14,840 bases of DNA, from contig CAYVTG010000044.1 of the NCBI GenBank assembly GCA_964454575.1, positions 1 to 14,840 on the forward strand, read 5' to 3'. The position numbers were made by a program, and so were the translations under genes. This stretch comes from Haladaptatiplasma sp964454575. Lineage in GTDB: Archaea > Thermoplasmatota > Thermoplasmata > Halarchaeoplasmatales > Halarchaeoplasmataceae. Below are positions 1 to 7,785 of the stretch, one piece after another (the stretch's first letter is position 1; each line of letters opens with the position of its first letter). The notes beneath the pieces were generated by a model. That model ran no database searches. It was not told the DNA's origin and saw only the letters and a program-made list of their open reading frames with translations.

Positions 1-40
1 CTTCCCATGACGGTCTTTCGAGCTTGTAGTTTTTTCCCAT
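1..40 (-). CDS. possible N-terminus of a further gene, cut by the window edge
   Basis: An ATG at 40 on the minus strand opens a frame with no stop to the window edge (13 codons, beginning MGKNYKLERP). It starts four bases after the TGA of the HD-domain gene, as in a tightly packed operon. No strong ribosome binding site is visible and there is too little protein to assign a family. It could be a chance open frame. Confidence 0.3.
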   Translation of the reverse strand, partial: MGKNYKLERPSWE

Positions 41-44
41 GGAA

Positions 45-608
45 TCATAAACCCAATTCGTCGTCGATGTCCTGCAGCGCTTCTAGAGCGAGAGTCAGGA
101 ATTCATCCCTGCTTAGGCCTAATTTTTCACAGTACATGATCCGGTCCCGGTCGATGTTTCTGGCAAAGGATGAGTCACCATATTTTTTTATTACCGATTC
201 CCGTCGGGCTTCCTCCAATTTTCTGTTGGGCATCACTAAGGCAGTGGCTATGACCAGTCCGGAAGCTGCATCCGCTGCTATCAGTGCGTACTCCATGGGT
301 GACTCCGGTTTCACGCCGGTGTGTTCGTGATTATGTGATTTTACTGCGCGTATCAGTTCATTGGATATCTTGCCTTCCAGCATCTCCGCAGAGCGAAGGG
401 CGTGTTTCTCCGGTGTATCCTGGGTCTCCTCGTAATCTATATCGTGCACCAGACCGAGTATTTCCCACTTGTGTTCATCCTCTCCGAGTTCCGATGCCAT
501 GCGTTTGAGTATAGCCGCTACCGCTAACATATGTTTGCGTAGGTTCTTGTTCTTGACCTTTTCTTCGACCATAGAAACTGCTTCTTCCCGGGATATCATG
601 GTGGTCAT
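45..608 (-). CDS. HD-domain metal-dependent phosphohydrolase (COG2316-like)
   Basis: This is a predicted 187-residue soluble hydrolase of the HD superfamily; the substrate is unknown. Counting from the ATG at 608, the metal-site pattern is a first His at 26, the His-Asp pair H55-D56 in LVHDIDYE, the histidines in SHNHEH (92, 94, 96), and an Asp near 113 in AADAASG. This matches short archaeal and bacterial HD proteins such as COG2316. The open frame continues upstream to 836, but that part overlaps the ATPase gene in another frame and does not look like protein of this family. I therefore prefer the start at 608, or the in-frame ATG at 599 (MISREEA). Neither has a strong ribosome binding site. 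The gene lies 35 bases after the ATPase stop on the same strand, so co-transcription is likely. The family is confident, the function is not. Confidence 0.8.
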   Translation of the reverse strand: MTTMISREEAVSMVEEKVKNKNLRKHMLAVAAILKRMASELGEDEHKWEILGLVHDIDYEETQDTPEKHALRSAEMLEGKISNELIRAVKSHNHEHTGVKPESPMEYALIAADAASGLVIATALVMPNRKLEEARRESVIKKYGDSSFARNIDRDRIMYCEKLGLSRDEFLTLALEALQDIDDELGL

Positions 609-643
609 AGATGGTCGTTCGGATAAAATATTTACGGATACGT

Positions 644-3280
644 CTATTTCATCGGAAAATATCTTTTCTCGATCTCCCTCATCAAGTACATCAAACCGAT
701 GAATATCGCCGCACCGACCAATATTAGGGACCATTCGTTTATACCAAGTGGTACAACCTTGAAATGTTTGTTCAAAGGAGAATAAAGAACCATCATGTGC
801 ATCATCAAAGATGTTCCTATTGCAAGCCCGAGCCATCGATTGGATATAAAGGGTGTTCCGTATCTAGATCTTATGGGAAATACTTCTATCAACTCTAAAA
901 CTACCAACGATGTAAAGGCATACGTTCTAGCTTTTGCTAAGCTGTCGTTTAAACCAAACCAATACATGGATAAACATATGACCGTGACCCATATCCCTAT
1001 CCAGGCTATGGAAAACATGAGTGTTTTGTCGATTATGTTTTCGTCCATACCTCTGGGACTTCTATCCATGATCTTATCTGAATGAGGGTCGGCACCCATT
1101 GCTAAGGCCGGTAAACCGTCTGTAAGGAGATTGATCCACAGCAGCATAACTGCGGTCAGTGGTAATCCAAAACCTATCAGTGCGCCGATCAGTACTATCA
1201 AAACTTCCCCTAGATTCCCCGATAGAAGAAGATTCACGAACTTTTTTATGTTGTCGAAGATGCCCCGACCTTCTTCGATCGCACCTTCGATGGTAGCAAA
1301 ATTGTCGTCTAATAATATGATATCGGACGCCTGTTTTGATACGTCTGTGCCCCTTATCCCCATGGAGATACCTACATCCGATGATTTCAATGCGGGGGCG
1401 TCGTTCACACCATCACCGGTCATGGCAACTCGATGACCTTTAGCTCTTAGTGCCTTCAGTATATTGACCTTGTGGATAGGAGATACACGGGCGAATATGT
1501 CTGCCTTTAAGACGGTATCTTCAAATCGTTTTTCGGACATGGTGTCCAGTTGTTTTCCGGTTACGCCTTCACCTTCAAAACCTAACTCTCTACCTATGGC
1601 TTTGGCGGTGGTTATATTATCTCCCGTAATCATCACGGTACGTATACCCGCTTTCCTGCATTTGGCGATGGCCCCTTTGACCTCCTTCCGCGGCGGGTCG
1701 ATCATACCTTGTAGTCCTAAAAATATAAGATCTTTTTCGATGGCGTTTTCTCCATTATCCTTGATAGTCGCCGGATCTATGGGTTTGTAAGCCATTGCAA
1801 GGACACGGAGTGCCTGTTCTGCATACTCAATATTTTTTTCTAATATCTCTTTTTTCTTTTTTTCAGTTAGTTTTTTTACGTCCCCTTTTTCCAGATATCT
1901 ATCGCATTTATCCAGCAATACTTCAGGGGCACCTTTTGAATAAACTCTGTGATCGTCATCAGAAATGTAGTGCACAGTGGACATCATTTTCCTATCAGAA
2001 GAAAATGGGATCTCGTATATCCTTTCGTAAGTATTTTCCAGCTCTTTCTTATCATAACCCGCTTTACTAGCCGATTGGACGAGTGCTGCCTCGGTAGGAT
2101 CTCCGATGATCTCTCCGTTCTGTATCTCAGAGTCATTGCACAGGGAGCCGGCGTAGAGTAATTTTTTAAGATGTTCAGTCGGCAGCGTGTTTTTACTAGT
2201 AAAATCTCCGTGATCAGAGAATCCACCGGACACATCTATGTCCTCATCATTGAGGAATATTTTTTTGACCACCATCTTTGATTCTGTGAGAGTACCGGTT
2301 TTATCAGTACAGATAACGTCGATAGAACCTAAAGATTCCACGACGGACATCCTCCTTACAAGGGCGTTTCTACCGAGCATGTTCCTTGTGCCGAGAGCCA
2401 TAGTCAGTGTCACGATCGCCGGTAGACCTTCAGGTACTGCAGCTACAGCAAGGGCGATAGCAGTTAGAAAAGCAGTGACAGGTTCCATACCTCTAAAATA
2501 TAGTATAGGGACTAGTATCGTACAGATCACGATGACCAAGGTACCCAGACTGGTTCCCAATTTGTTTGTTTCTTTCTGAAAAAGAGTTTCTTTATCTTCG
2601 ACCTTTTGTAGTTCCGAGGCGATCTCCCCTATCTGTGTGTTCATACCCGTGCTTACAACTATCGCTTTTCCCCTGCCCTTTACGACATTGGTTTGTTGGT
2701 ATACCATATTCGTCCTTTCGACAAGATCAGAAGATCGTTCGAGAGTACATTCCTTCTTGCCTACGGCTTCGCTTTCACCGGTCAGTGCAGATTCATCTAC
2801 CTTCATGCCCTGCTGCTCTATGATCCTTGCATCGGCGGTAACGACATCTCCTTGAGTTAGGAATATTATATCTCCGGGTACCAGTAATTTAGAATCCACT
2901 TTCTTCTTTTTTCCCTCTCTGTTTACAACAGCTATCGGAGACGACATCTGTTTTAAGGCTTCTATGGATTTTTCTGCCTTCCAGTCCTGCATAAAACCGA
3001 ACACACCGTTAGCCATAACGATGGTGAGTATAAGATAAGCATCTATACGATGTCCTATGGCCAATGAGATGACGGCTGCGATAACGAGCATCAATATAAG
3101 GGTGTCTTTAAATTGCTCGAAGAATATGTTCATCGAGGATATTTTTTTGCCCTCTGTGATCTCGTTTTTTCCATGTCGTAGTAGCCGTTTCTGGGCTTCG
3201 CTTTCACTTAAACCCTGTTTTGAAGAGTTCAGTTTATCGAATATCTGCTGAGGTTCCAACGAATGCCACTCTTGATTCAT
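644..3280 (-). CDS. P-type cation-transporting ATPase, Ca2+ (type IIA) like
   Basis: An 878-residue ATP-driven membrane cation pump. Domains in order: cation ATPase N-terminal domain (about 1-70), M1-M2 (about 57-95), actuator domain with TGES at 167-170, M3-M4 with PEGLP at 283-287, phosphorylation site DKTGT with Asp326, nucleotide-binding loop KGAPE at 449-453, hinge TGDGVNDAP at 621-629, and M5-M10 to the C-terminus. Residues equivalent to the SERCA calcium ligands appear present: E284 in M4, N689 and E692 in M5 (SGNLGE), N717, T720 and D721 in M6 (NLLTDG), and E796 in M8. This favours Ca2+ over Na+/K+ or Mn2+, by inference. Length and motif order are normal for bacterial and archaeal type II pumps, and no break is seen. 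The ATG at 3280 puts the usual N-terminal motif (about 20 residues before GLSESEA) in place. The gene is divergent from the GNAT gene at 3394 and is followed by the HD-domain gene. Confidence 0.95.
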   Translation of the reverse strand: MNQEWHSLEPQQIFDKLNSSKQGLSESEAQKRLLRHGKNEITEGKKISSMNIFFEQFKDTLILMLVIAAVISLAIGHRIDAYLILTIVMANGVFGFMQDWKAEKSIEALKQMSSPIAVVNREGKKKKVDSKLLVPGDIIFLTQGDVVTADARIIEQQGMKVDESALTGESEAVGKKECTLERSSDLVERTNMVYQQTNVVKGRGKAIVVSTGMNTQIGEIASELQKVEDKETLFQKETNKLGTSLGTLVIVICTILVPILYFRGMEPVTAFLTAIALAVAAVPEGLPAIVTLTMALGTRNMLGRNALVRRMSVVESLGSIDVICTDKTGTLTESKMVVKKIFLNDEDIDVSGGFSDHGDFTSKNTLPTEHLKKLLYAGSLCNDSEIQNGEIIGDPTEAALVQSASKAGYDKKELENTYERIYEIPFSSDRKMMSTVHYISDDDHRVYSKGAPEVLLDKCDRYLEKGDVKKLTEKKKKEILEKNIEYAEQALRVLAMAYKPIDPATIKDNGENAIEKDLIFLGLQGMIDPPRKEVKGAIAKCRKAGIRTVMITGDNITTAKAIGRELGFEGEGVTGKQLDTMSEKRFEDTVLKADIFARVSPIHKVNILKALRAKGHRVAMTGDGVNDAPALKSSDVGISMGIRGTDVSKQASDIILLDDNFATIEGAIEEGRGIFDNIKKFVNLLLSGNLGEVLIVLIGALIGFGLPLTAVMLLWINLLTDGLPALAMGADPHSDKIMDRSPRGMDENIIDKTLMFSIAWIGIWVTVICLSMYWFGLNDSLAKARTYAFTSLVVLELIEVFPIRSRYGTPFISNRWLGLAIGTSLMMHMMVLYSPLNKHFKVVPLGINEWSLILVGAAIFIGLMYLMREIEKRYFPMK

Positions 3281-3393
3281 GATTTAACGTGGATTGTATG
3301 GTATGTATTAATATCTTTATACATATAAGCCATGAGTATTACATGTAAAAATCACCACAATATTGAAAAGCTGGAGTGCAATTTGGATGAACG
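3281..3393. promoter_or_regulatory. divergent promoter region of the P-type ATPase and GNAT genes
   Basis: A 113-base AT-rich gap between two divergent genes. TATA-like words lie at about 3306-3330 (TTAATATC, TTTATACATATAAG) and can be read in either direction, so the two promoters probably share this stretch. A GGAG at 3373-3376 is 17 bases before the plus-strand start, which is far for a ribosome binding site. No clear operator is visible. Confidence 0.4.
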
Positions 3394-4122
3394 ATGGACG
3401 CTGTCAAAAAATTCCTCCGTAAAGATCCACTTCGAAACGCCTATCAGATATCCATGGTAGAGGAAGAAAACGTTGAAGTCTTAGTTGACGACGATAAAGA
3501 TCCTTGTGGTGTGATACTCATACGTGAAAATACCATCTCCATGAAGGGCACCAGTGATGCACTTATAGATATATTTAAGAAAGTAGAGCCCGGAGAGTAC
3601 CGATTTCACTCCATCGATGCTGAGGCTTTCAAGGCAGCAAAGGTATGTGTTCAAGATATAGACGACCAACCCACTTGGCTGCTGAAACGGGAGAGAAACA
3701 AGTTCGGAGAACCGGGTACGGAGACAGTTCCACTGAAAGAAGAAGACGCATACGAGATCAACGAATACTGGGGACTGGGAGAGCGGGATTCCACAGAATA
3801 CATAAAGCGACGTATAAGAGAAGGACCTGCATACGGAGTATACAGGGATGGCGAACTGGTGGCTTGGTCACTTACGCACAGAGTCACGGACGAGGCGATG
3901 ATGCTGGGATTTTTGCATGTAAAGGAGGATCGGAGGAGGATGGGATTGGCAAAGGCCATCACCGAAAGATTATGTCAAGATGCCCTGGAACTAGATGTGA
4001 CTCCGGTGGTGGACATATTTCAGGATAACCGAGGATCTCTGGAGCTGGCAGAAACATTGGGGTTCGAGAGGATAGGCGAAGGCCATTGGTTCTCCGGTAG
4101 CATACAATCAAAAAATAGTTAA
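3394..4122 (+). CDS. GNAT-family N-acetyltransferase
   Basis: A 242-residue protein with a C-terminal GCN5-related acetyltransferase domain. The acetyl-CoA pyrophosphate-binding motif is R181-R-M-G-L-A186, following the beta-4 strand LGFLHVKED. The typical C-terminal segment DNRGSLELAETLGF is at 211-224. The first 100 or so residues form a separate N-terminal half (two-domain or FR47-like arrangement) that I cannot name. An N-terminal half of this kind often helps bind substrate. The acceptor substrate cannot be read from the sequence. The ATG at 3387 is out of frame, so 3394 is the start. The gene ends 26 bases before the aIF5B start, on the same strand. The aIF5B gene appears to have its own TATA box overlapping this gene's end, so they may not be a strict operon. 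Confidence 0.85.
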   Translation: MDAVKKFLRKDPLRNAYQISMVEEENVEVLVDDDKDPCGVILIRENTISMKGTSDALIDIFKKVEPGEYRFHSIDAEAFKAAKVCVQDIDDQPTWLLKRERNKFGEPGTETVPLKEEDAYEINEYWGLGERDSTEYIKRRIREGPAYGVYRDGELVAWSLTHRVTDEAMMLGFLHVKEDRRRMGLAKAITERLCQDALELDVTPVVDIFQDNRGSLELAETLGFERIGEGHWFSGSIQSKNS

Positions 4123-4127
4123 ATACC
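4119..4127 (+). promoter_or_regulatory. TATA box of the aIF5B gene (leaderless start likely)
   Basis: TTAAATACC is centred 26 bases before the aIF5B ATG and overlaps the stop codon of the upstream GNAT gene. In archaea the TATA box sits about 26 bases before the transcription start, so the message would begin at or next to the ATG. A weak AGGAT at 4141-4145 is too close to the ATG to be a good ribosome binding site. Inferred from spacing only. Confidence 0.45.
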
Positions 4128-4148
4128 ATATCCTCATGGCAGGATATC

Positions 4149-5897
4149 ATGTACACCCGTCAGCCCATAGTGAGCGTTCTCGGTCATGTCGACCACGGTA
4201 AGACCACATTCTTGGATAAGATCAGAGGAGGAACTGTTGCTGACAGAGAGGCGGGTAAGATAACTCAACACATCGGTGCCACCGAAGTACCGGTAGATGT
4301 TCTGAAGGAGGCATGTTCGGATCTGGGGTGTAATCTAACGTTCAGATTGCCCGGTTTACTGTTTATCGATACCCCAGGACATCATTCATTCATGACCCTG
4401 AGGTCAAGGGGCGGCGCACTGGCCGATATGGCGGTATTGATAGTCGATTTAAAAGAGGGATTCAAACCTCAGACCATAGAATCCTTGGAGATACTTCGTA
4501 AAGAAAAAACTCCATTCATCGTCGGCGCTAACAAAGTTGACCGGATAACGGGTTGGAATTCGCAGAATAAACCGTTCATCAAAAGTTTTCCCGAGCAGAC
4601 AGAGAGTGCAAGGAACCGGATGACCGAAGCACTCTATGAACTTATAGGATTTTTGTATGATCACGGTTTCTCAGCGGATAGGTATGACAATATCAGCGAT
4701 TTCACTAAAAATGTAGCCATAGTCCCCATGAGTGCAAAGACGGGAGAGGGGATAGAAGACATTCTTCTAACACTGATAGGACTGGCGCAAACATACCTCA
4801 AAGGAGAATTAGAGGTGGAGGAAGGTGAAGGAGAGGGGACGATACTCGAAGTAAAAGAAGTAGTTGGCTTGGGTACCACTCTAGACACCATAGTCTATGA
4901 GGGGGTCTTCCGTATGGGTGACGAAGTGGTTATCGGTACTCATGGAGATCCATTGGAGACAAGGATCAAATCGTTGTTGAAACCTAAACCATTAGACGAG
5001 ATAAGGGATCCCAGGGAACGTTTCGATGAGATCGAAGAGGTGAGTGCTGCCGCCGGTATAAAGATAGTGACCCCAGAGGCGGAAGGAGTCATGGCTGGTG
5101 CACCTATAAAGGTGATAGGAAAGCGGGACAGAGATAGGCTTGTGGAGATGGTAAGAGAGGAAAGTCATCCAAGTATAGAGACCGTTGAATCCGGTGTGGT
5201 GATACGAGCCGACGCCATAGGCTCCATAGAAGGGTTGGCATCTGAGTTGACCGATAACGAGATACCGATAAACAATGCAGAGATAGGAGATGTAGCACAA
5301 AAAGATATAATCAAAGCGGCAACGCTGAACAACCCTCTTTACAGAGCGATACTTGCATTCAACGTAAATCTGCTGCCCGATGCCGAAGAATATCTGGAAA
5401 AGACCGATGTTAAAGTATTCAAGCGCAAAGTTGTGTATCAACTGGTGGACGATTATTTAGAGTGGAGAGATAAGAAGAAAGAAGAGTTGGAGGAAGATCG
5501 CAGAGAGAAGGTAACACATCCCGGAAAACTGCGTATAATGGAGGACAATATATTCCGACTCAGCAAACCAGCCGTAGTAGGGATCAGAGTTCTTGGCGGA
5601 CGAGTCGAGGTCGAACAGCAGTTGCTGAAGAGCGACGGACGGGTGGTCGGTACGATCAAGAGCATACGTAAGGAGGACAAAAATGTCGACTCTGCCGTGC
5701 AGGGGGAGGAAGTAGCAGTATCCATCGCCGGTGTGACAATAGGCAGACAGCTAAAAGGTGGTGAGGATGTTTACATCAATATACCGGAAGGCGATGCAAA
5801 AAAGCTGCGTGACATACAGCTTGATTTCGATGAAAATCGTATACTCGAAGAAGTTAGAGAGATAAAGAAGGAAGAGAGTCCTTTCTGGGGCATGTAG
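4149..5897 (+). CDS. infB: translation initiation factor aIF5B
   Basis: A 582-residue GTPase of the IF2/eIF5B family that promotes initiator tRNA placement and ribosomal subunit joining in the cytoplasm. GTPase motifs: G1 GHVDHGKT at 12-19, G2 region GKITQHIGAT at 37-46, G3 DTPGH at 74-78, G4 NKVD at 128-131, G5 SAK at 195-197. After the G domain come the beta-barrel domain II (from about 225), domain III (about 340-450) and the C-terminal barrel (about 465-580). The long N-terminal extension of bacterial IF2 and eukaryotic eIF5B is absent, and the length is normal for archaea. No intein is inserted in the P-loop, a site where some archaeal copies carry one. The gene ends in TAG directly abutting the stop codon of the convergent regulator gene at 5898. 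Confidence 0.97.
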   Translation: MYTRQPIVSVLGHVDHGKTTFLDKIRGGTVADREAGKITQHIGATEVPVDVLKEACSDLGCNLTFRLPGLLFIDTPGHHSFMTLRSRGGALADMAVLIVDLKEGFKPQTIESLEILRKEKTPFIVGANKVDRITGWNSQNKPFIKSFPEQTESARNRMTEALYELIGFLYDHGFSADRYDNISDFTKNVAIVPMSAKTGEGIEDILLTLIGLAQTYLKGELEVEEGEGEGTILEVKEVVGLGTTLDTIVYEGVFRMGDEVVIGTHGDPLETRIKSLLKPKPLDEIRDPRERFDEIEEVSAAAGIKIVTPEAEGVMAGAPIKVIGKRDRDRLVEMVREESHPSIETVESGVVIRADAIGSIEGLASELTDNEIPINNAEIGDVAQKDIIKAATLNNPLYRAILAFNVNLLPDAEEYLEKTDVKVFKRKVVYQLVDDYLEWRDKKKEELEEDRREKVTHPGKLRIMEDNIFRLSKPAVVGIRVLGGRVEVEQQLLKSDGRVVGTIKSIRKEDKNVDSAVQGEEVAVSIAGVTIGRQLKGGEDVYINIPEGDAKKLRDIQLDFDENRILEEVREIKKEESPFWGM

Positions 5898-6467
5898 CTA
5901 TTTATTATCCACCAATATCTCTTCAAGCAGGTCTGCCTTTGTGATGATGCCTTTTATCTTACCACCTTCAGAGGTCAGTACGGAGGGGTAATAGACCAAT
6001 AGTTCTTTCACCATCTCTACACTGGAATTGGTGGGTATTATAGGAAAGGGTTCCTCCATAACGTTTCGAACCGGCCTGGATCTATCTAGTTTATCGAATT
6101 TGCTCAGCAAACATCTCTCCGTGAGTCCACCTACAGAAACATTATCATCCATTACTGGGATCTGTGAAACCGCTCTTTCTTTCATCATCTTTAATGCGGT
6201 ACCGATGGTATCATCGGGAGAGACGTAGACCATTTCAGAAGTGTGTATGTCTTCCGCCCGAATAGTTGTACTCCGACTCATTATCACACTATCTAAAGCA
6301 TCCAGTATGGCTCTGCCTTTTTCATATGACGGCACCGCATCACCTTTCTCTATCTTTGCGATAAGAGACTGGCTGACACCTGCTTTTTCCGCAAGTTCGG
6401 TTTGGGTTAGTGAAAGACGGGTTCTGATCCTCTTTACGTCTTTTAGGTCTCTTAACATGTTGTTCAT
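5898..6467 (-). CDS. XRE-type HTH transcriptional regulator with C-terminal CBS domain pair (COG3620-like)
   Basis: A 189-residue DNA-binding regulator. Residues 5-60 form an XRE/Cro helix-turn-helix, with TQTELAEKAGVSQSLIAKIEKG (21-42) covering both helices. Residues 73-130 and 131-187 form two CBS motifs, a Bateman module that in other proteins binds adenosine ligands such as AMP, ATP or SAM. This architecture is typical of archaeal COG3620 regulators. The gene is divergent from the SAM synthetase gene, and a perfect 20-bp palindrome lies between them. I infer that it controls itself and SAM synthetase, perhaps by sensing SAM or a related adenosine compound; this is not shown by the sequence. 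Start choice: ATG at 6467 or at 6458. The TATA-like GTATATAC at 6480-6487 lies about 26 bases from 6458, which fits a leaderless message starting at 6458. Confidence 0.92.
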   Translation of the reverse strand: MNNMLRDLKDVKRIRTRLSLTQTELAEKAGVSQSLIAKIEKGDAVPSYEKGRAILDALDSVIMSRSTTIRAEDIHTSEMVYVSPDDTIGTALKMMKERAVSQIPVMDDNVSVGGLTERCLLSKFDKLDRSRPVRNVMEEPFPIIPTNSSVEMVKELLVYYPSVLTSEGGKIKGIITKADLLEEILVDNK

Positions 6468-6479
6468 AACACGCTTCAG

Positions 6480-6487
6480 GTATATAC
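6480..6487 (-). promoter_or_regulatory. TATA box of the HTH-CBS regulator gene
   Basis: GTATATAC on the minus strand is about 26 bases before the ATG at 6458 and 16 before the ATG at 6467. It lies directly beside the palindrome at 6490-6509, so a protein on the palindrome would touch the BRE/TATA region. Confidence 0.45.
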
Positions 6488-6489
6488 TC

Positions 6490-6509
6490 TTTATTCCGAT
6501 CGGAATAAA
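6490..6509. promoter_or_regulatory. perfect 20-bp palindrome, candidate operator
   Basis: The half-site TTTATTCCGA is followed at once by its exact reverse complement TCGGAATAAA, with no mismatch and no spacer. The symmetry stops at the next base on each side. The site is centred in the intergenic region between the HTH-CBS regulator (minus) and the SAM synthetase gene (plus). It is two bases from the regulator TATA box and about 15 bases upstream of the TATA-like stretch of the SAM synthetase gene. A dimeric XRE-type repressor or activator would suit such a site. The link to the adjacent regulator is inferred from position and symmetry. Confidence 0.7.
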
Positions 6510-6524
6510 TACGACAAAAAACTA

Positions 6525-6536
6525 TTAATAATATTT
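6525..6536 (+). promoter_or_regulatory. TATA-like element of the SAM synthetase gene
   Basis: TTAATAATATTT lies about 55 bases before the ATG at 6586. Transcription would start near 6555 and leave a leader of about 30 bases that carries the ribosome binding site AGGAG at 6573-6577. An alternative TATA word, AATAAATAC at 6504-6512, overlaps the palindrome. Confidence 0.4.
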
Positions 6537-6585
6537 GTTCTTCACAGACGTGTTATCCTTTTGGATGTACAAAGGAGAAATTTCA

Positions 6586-7785
6586 ATGACAAAAAATATA
6601 GTAGCCGAGGTAATCCACGAAACACCCATCGAAAAGCAGCGAATAGAGATAGTCGAAAGAAAGGGTATAGGTCACCCTGACAGTATCGCCGATGGTATCG
6701 CCGAGCAAGTGAGTCGAAACCTGTGCCGGATGTACATAAAAGAATTCGACAGGATACTACACCACAACACAGATGAAGTACAGATAGTCGGTGGCCAAGC
6801 GGAGCCGAAGTTCGGAGGTGGGATGGTTCTGGAGCCTATATACATATTATTAGTGGGGAGAGCGGTCACTCAGGTAGGCGATAAGAGATTACCTTACAGA
6901 ACAACTGCCCTTAGGACGGCAGATGATTATCTTAAAGAGATATGCCCTCATCTGGATCCGGACAACAACGTTTCTCTGGATTGTCGAATAGGCCAGGGCT
7001 CAATCGATCTGAGAGAGGTATATGATACTAGCAAAAAATTAGCGAACGATACATCTTTTGGTGTTTCATTCGCACCTTTGAGCGAAACTGAAAGTACTGC
7101 CCTTGAAGTAGAAAGATATATCAACGGTGCATTGAAGAAAAAGCTGCCTGAAGTGGGAGAAGATGTGAAGGTCATGGCCACCCGGATAGGCGATGAGATC
7201 GATCTGACCATAGCCGCTGCCATCGTAGATTCTTTGACTCCCGATGCGGACCATTATCTCAGTGTTATCGACGAACTCAAGAGTGAGGTCAGCGACTACG
7301 TGTTATCCCATACCGACAGAGATGTGAAGGTGATGGTCAACACGGCAGACGATTATGACAGAGGCGTTTACTATCTGACTGTTACAGGCCTATCCATGGA
7401 GAACGGAGACGACGGTTCTGTAGGTAGAGGTAACAGAGCAAACGGTCTGATCACTCCGTTCAGACCCATGAGTATGGAGGCTGCCGCGGGTAAAAACCCC
7501 GTTACACACGTTGGCAAGATATACAATTTGGCCGCCAATCAGATAGCACTTAAGATTTACGACGAATTACAGGAAGACATACACGATGTATTCGTAAGAT
7601 TGGTTTCTCAGATCGGAAAACCCATAAGCGAACCGCAAGCAGCTAGCGTGCAGCTGGTGGTACCAAAAGAAAACCGTAATTACTCTGCAAGTCTAGATAC
7701 TGCCGAAGCGATCACCGAAGACGCTCTTGACAATCTGGACAAACTAACAGAGATGATACTGAAGGACGAGATAACGGTATTCTAA
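6586..7785 (+). CDS. mat: S-adenosylmethionine synthetase, archaeal type
   Basis: A 399-residue methionine adenosyltransferase (archaeal COG1812 type) that makes SAM from methionine and ATP in the cytoplasm. Signature stretches: VERKGIGHPDSIADG at 23-37, HHNTDEVQIVGG at 59-70, GRGNRANGLITPFRPMSMEA at 280-299, and GKNPVTHVGK at 302-311. The length matches the archaeal family, which differs from the bacterial MetK sequence. The open frame extends upstream to 6535, but the ATG at 6586 is preferred. It has AGGAG eight bases upstream, and the protein then begins MTKNIVAEVIHETPIEKQ as expected for the family. The stop codon overlaps that of the convergent M20 peptidase gene. Control by the divergent HTH-CBS regulator through the palindrome at 6490-6509 is inferred. 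Confidence 0.96.
   Translation: MTKNIVAEVIHETPIEKQRIEIVERKGIGHPDSIADGIAEQVSRNLCRMYIKEFDRILHHNTDEVQIVGGQAEPKFGGGMVLEPIYILLVGRAVTQVGDKRLPYRTTALRTADDYLKEICPHLDPDNNVSLDCRIGQGSIDLREVYDTSKKLANDTSFGVSFAPLSETESTALEVERYINGALKKKLPEVGEDVKVMATRIGDEIDLTIAAAIVDSLTPDADHYLSVIDELKSEVSDYVLSHTDRDVKVMVNTADDYDRGVYYLTVTGLSMENGDDGSVGRGNRANGLITPFRPMSMEAAAGKNPVTHVGKIYNLAANQIALKIYDELQEDIHDVFVRLVSQIGKPISEPQAASVQLVVPKENRNYSASLDTAEAITEDALDNLDKLTEMILKDEITVF

Noticed and set aside
609..836. Longer N-terminus for the HD-domain protein
   Set aside because: It overlaps the conserved ATPase C-terminus in another frame, and the HD fold is complete from 608.
4992..5441. 149-codon minus-strand frame inside the aIF5B gene
   Set aside because: It is a shadow of a strongly conserved coding sequence, with no start signals and no recognisable domain.
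6535..6585. Longer N-terminus for SAM synthetase starting at 6535
   Set aside because: The extra 17 residues do not fit the family, and they lie over the TATA region and ribosome binding site. The ATG at 6586 has AGGAG at the right distance.
6538..6585. SAM riboswitch in the leader of the SAM synthetase gene
   Set aside because: The predicted leader is only about 30 bases and shows no stem-loop able to form a known SAM aptamer; the palindrome lies upstream of the predicted transcript start.
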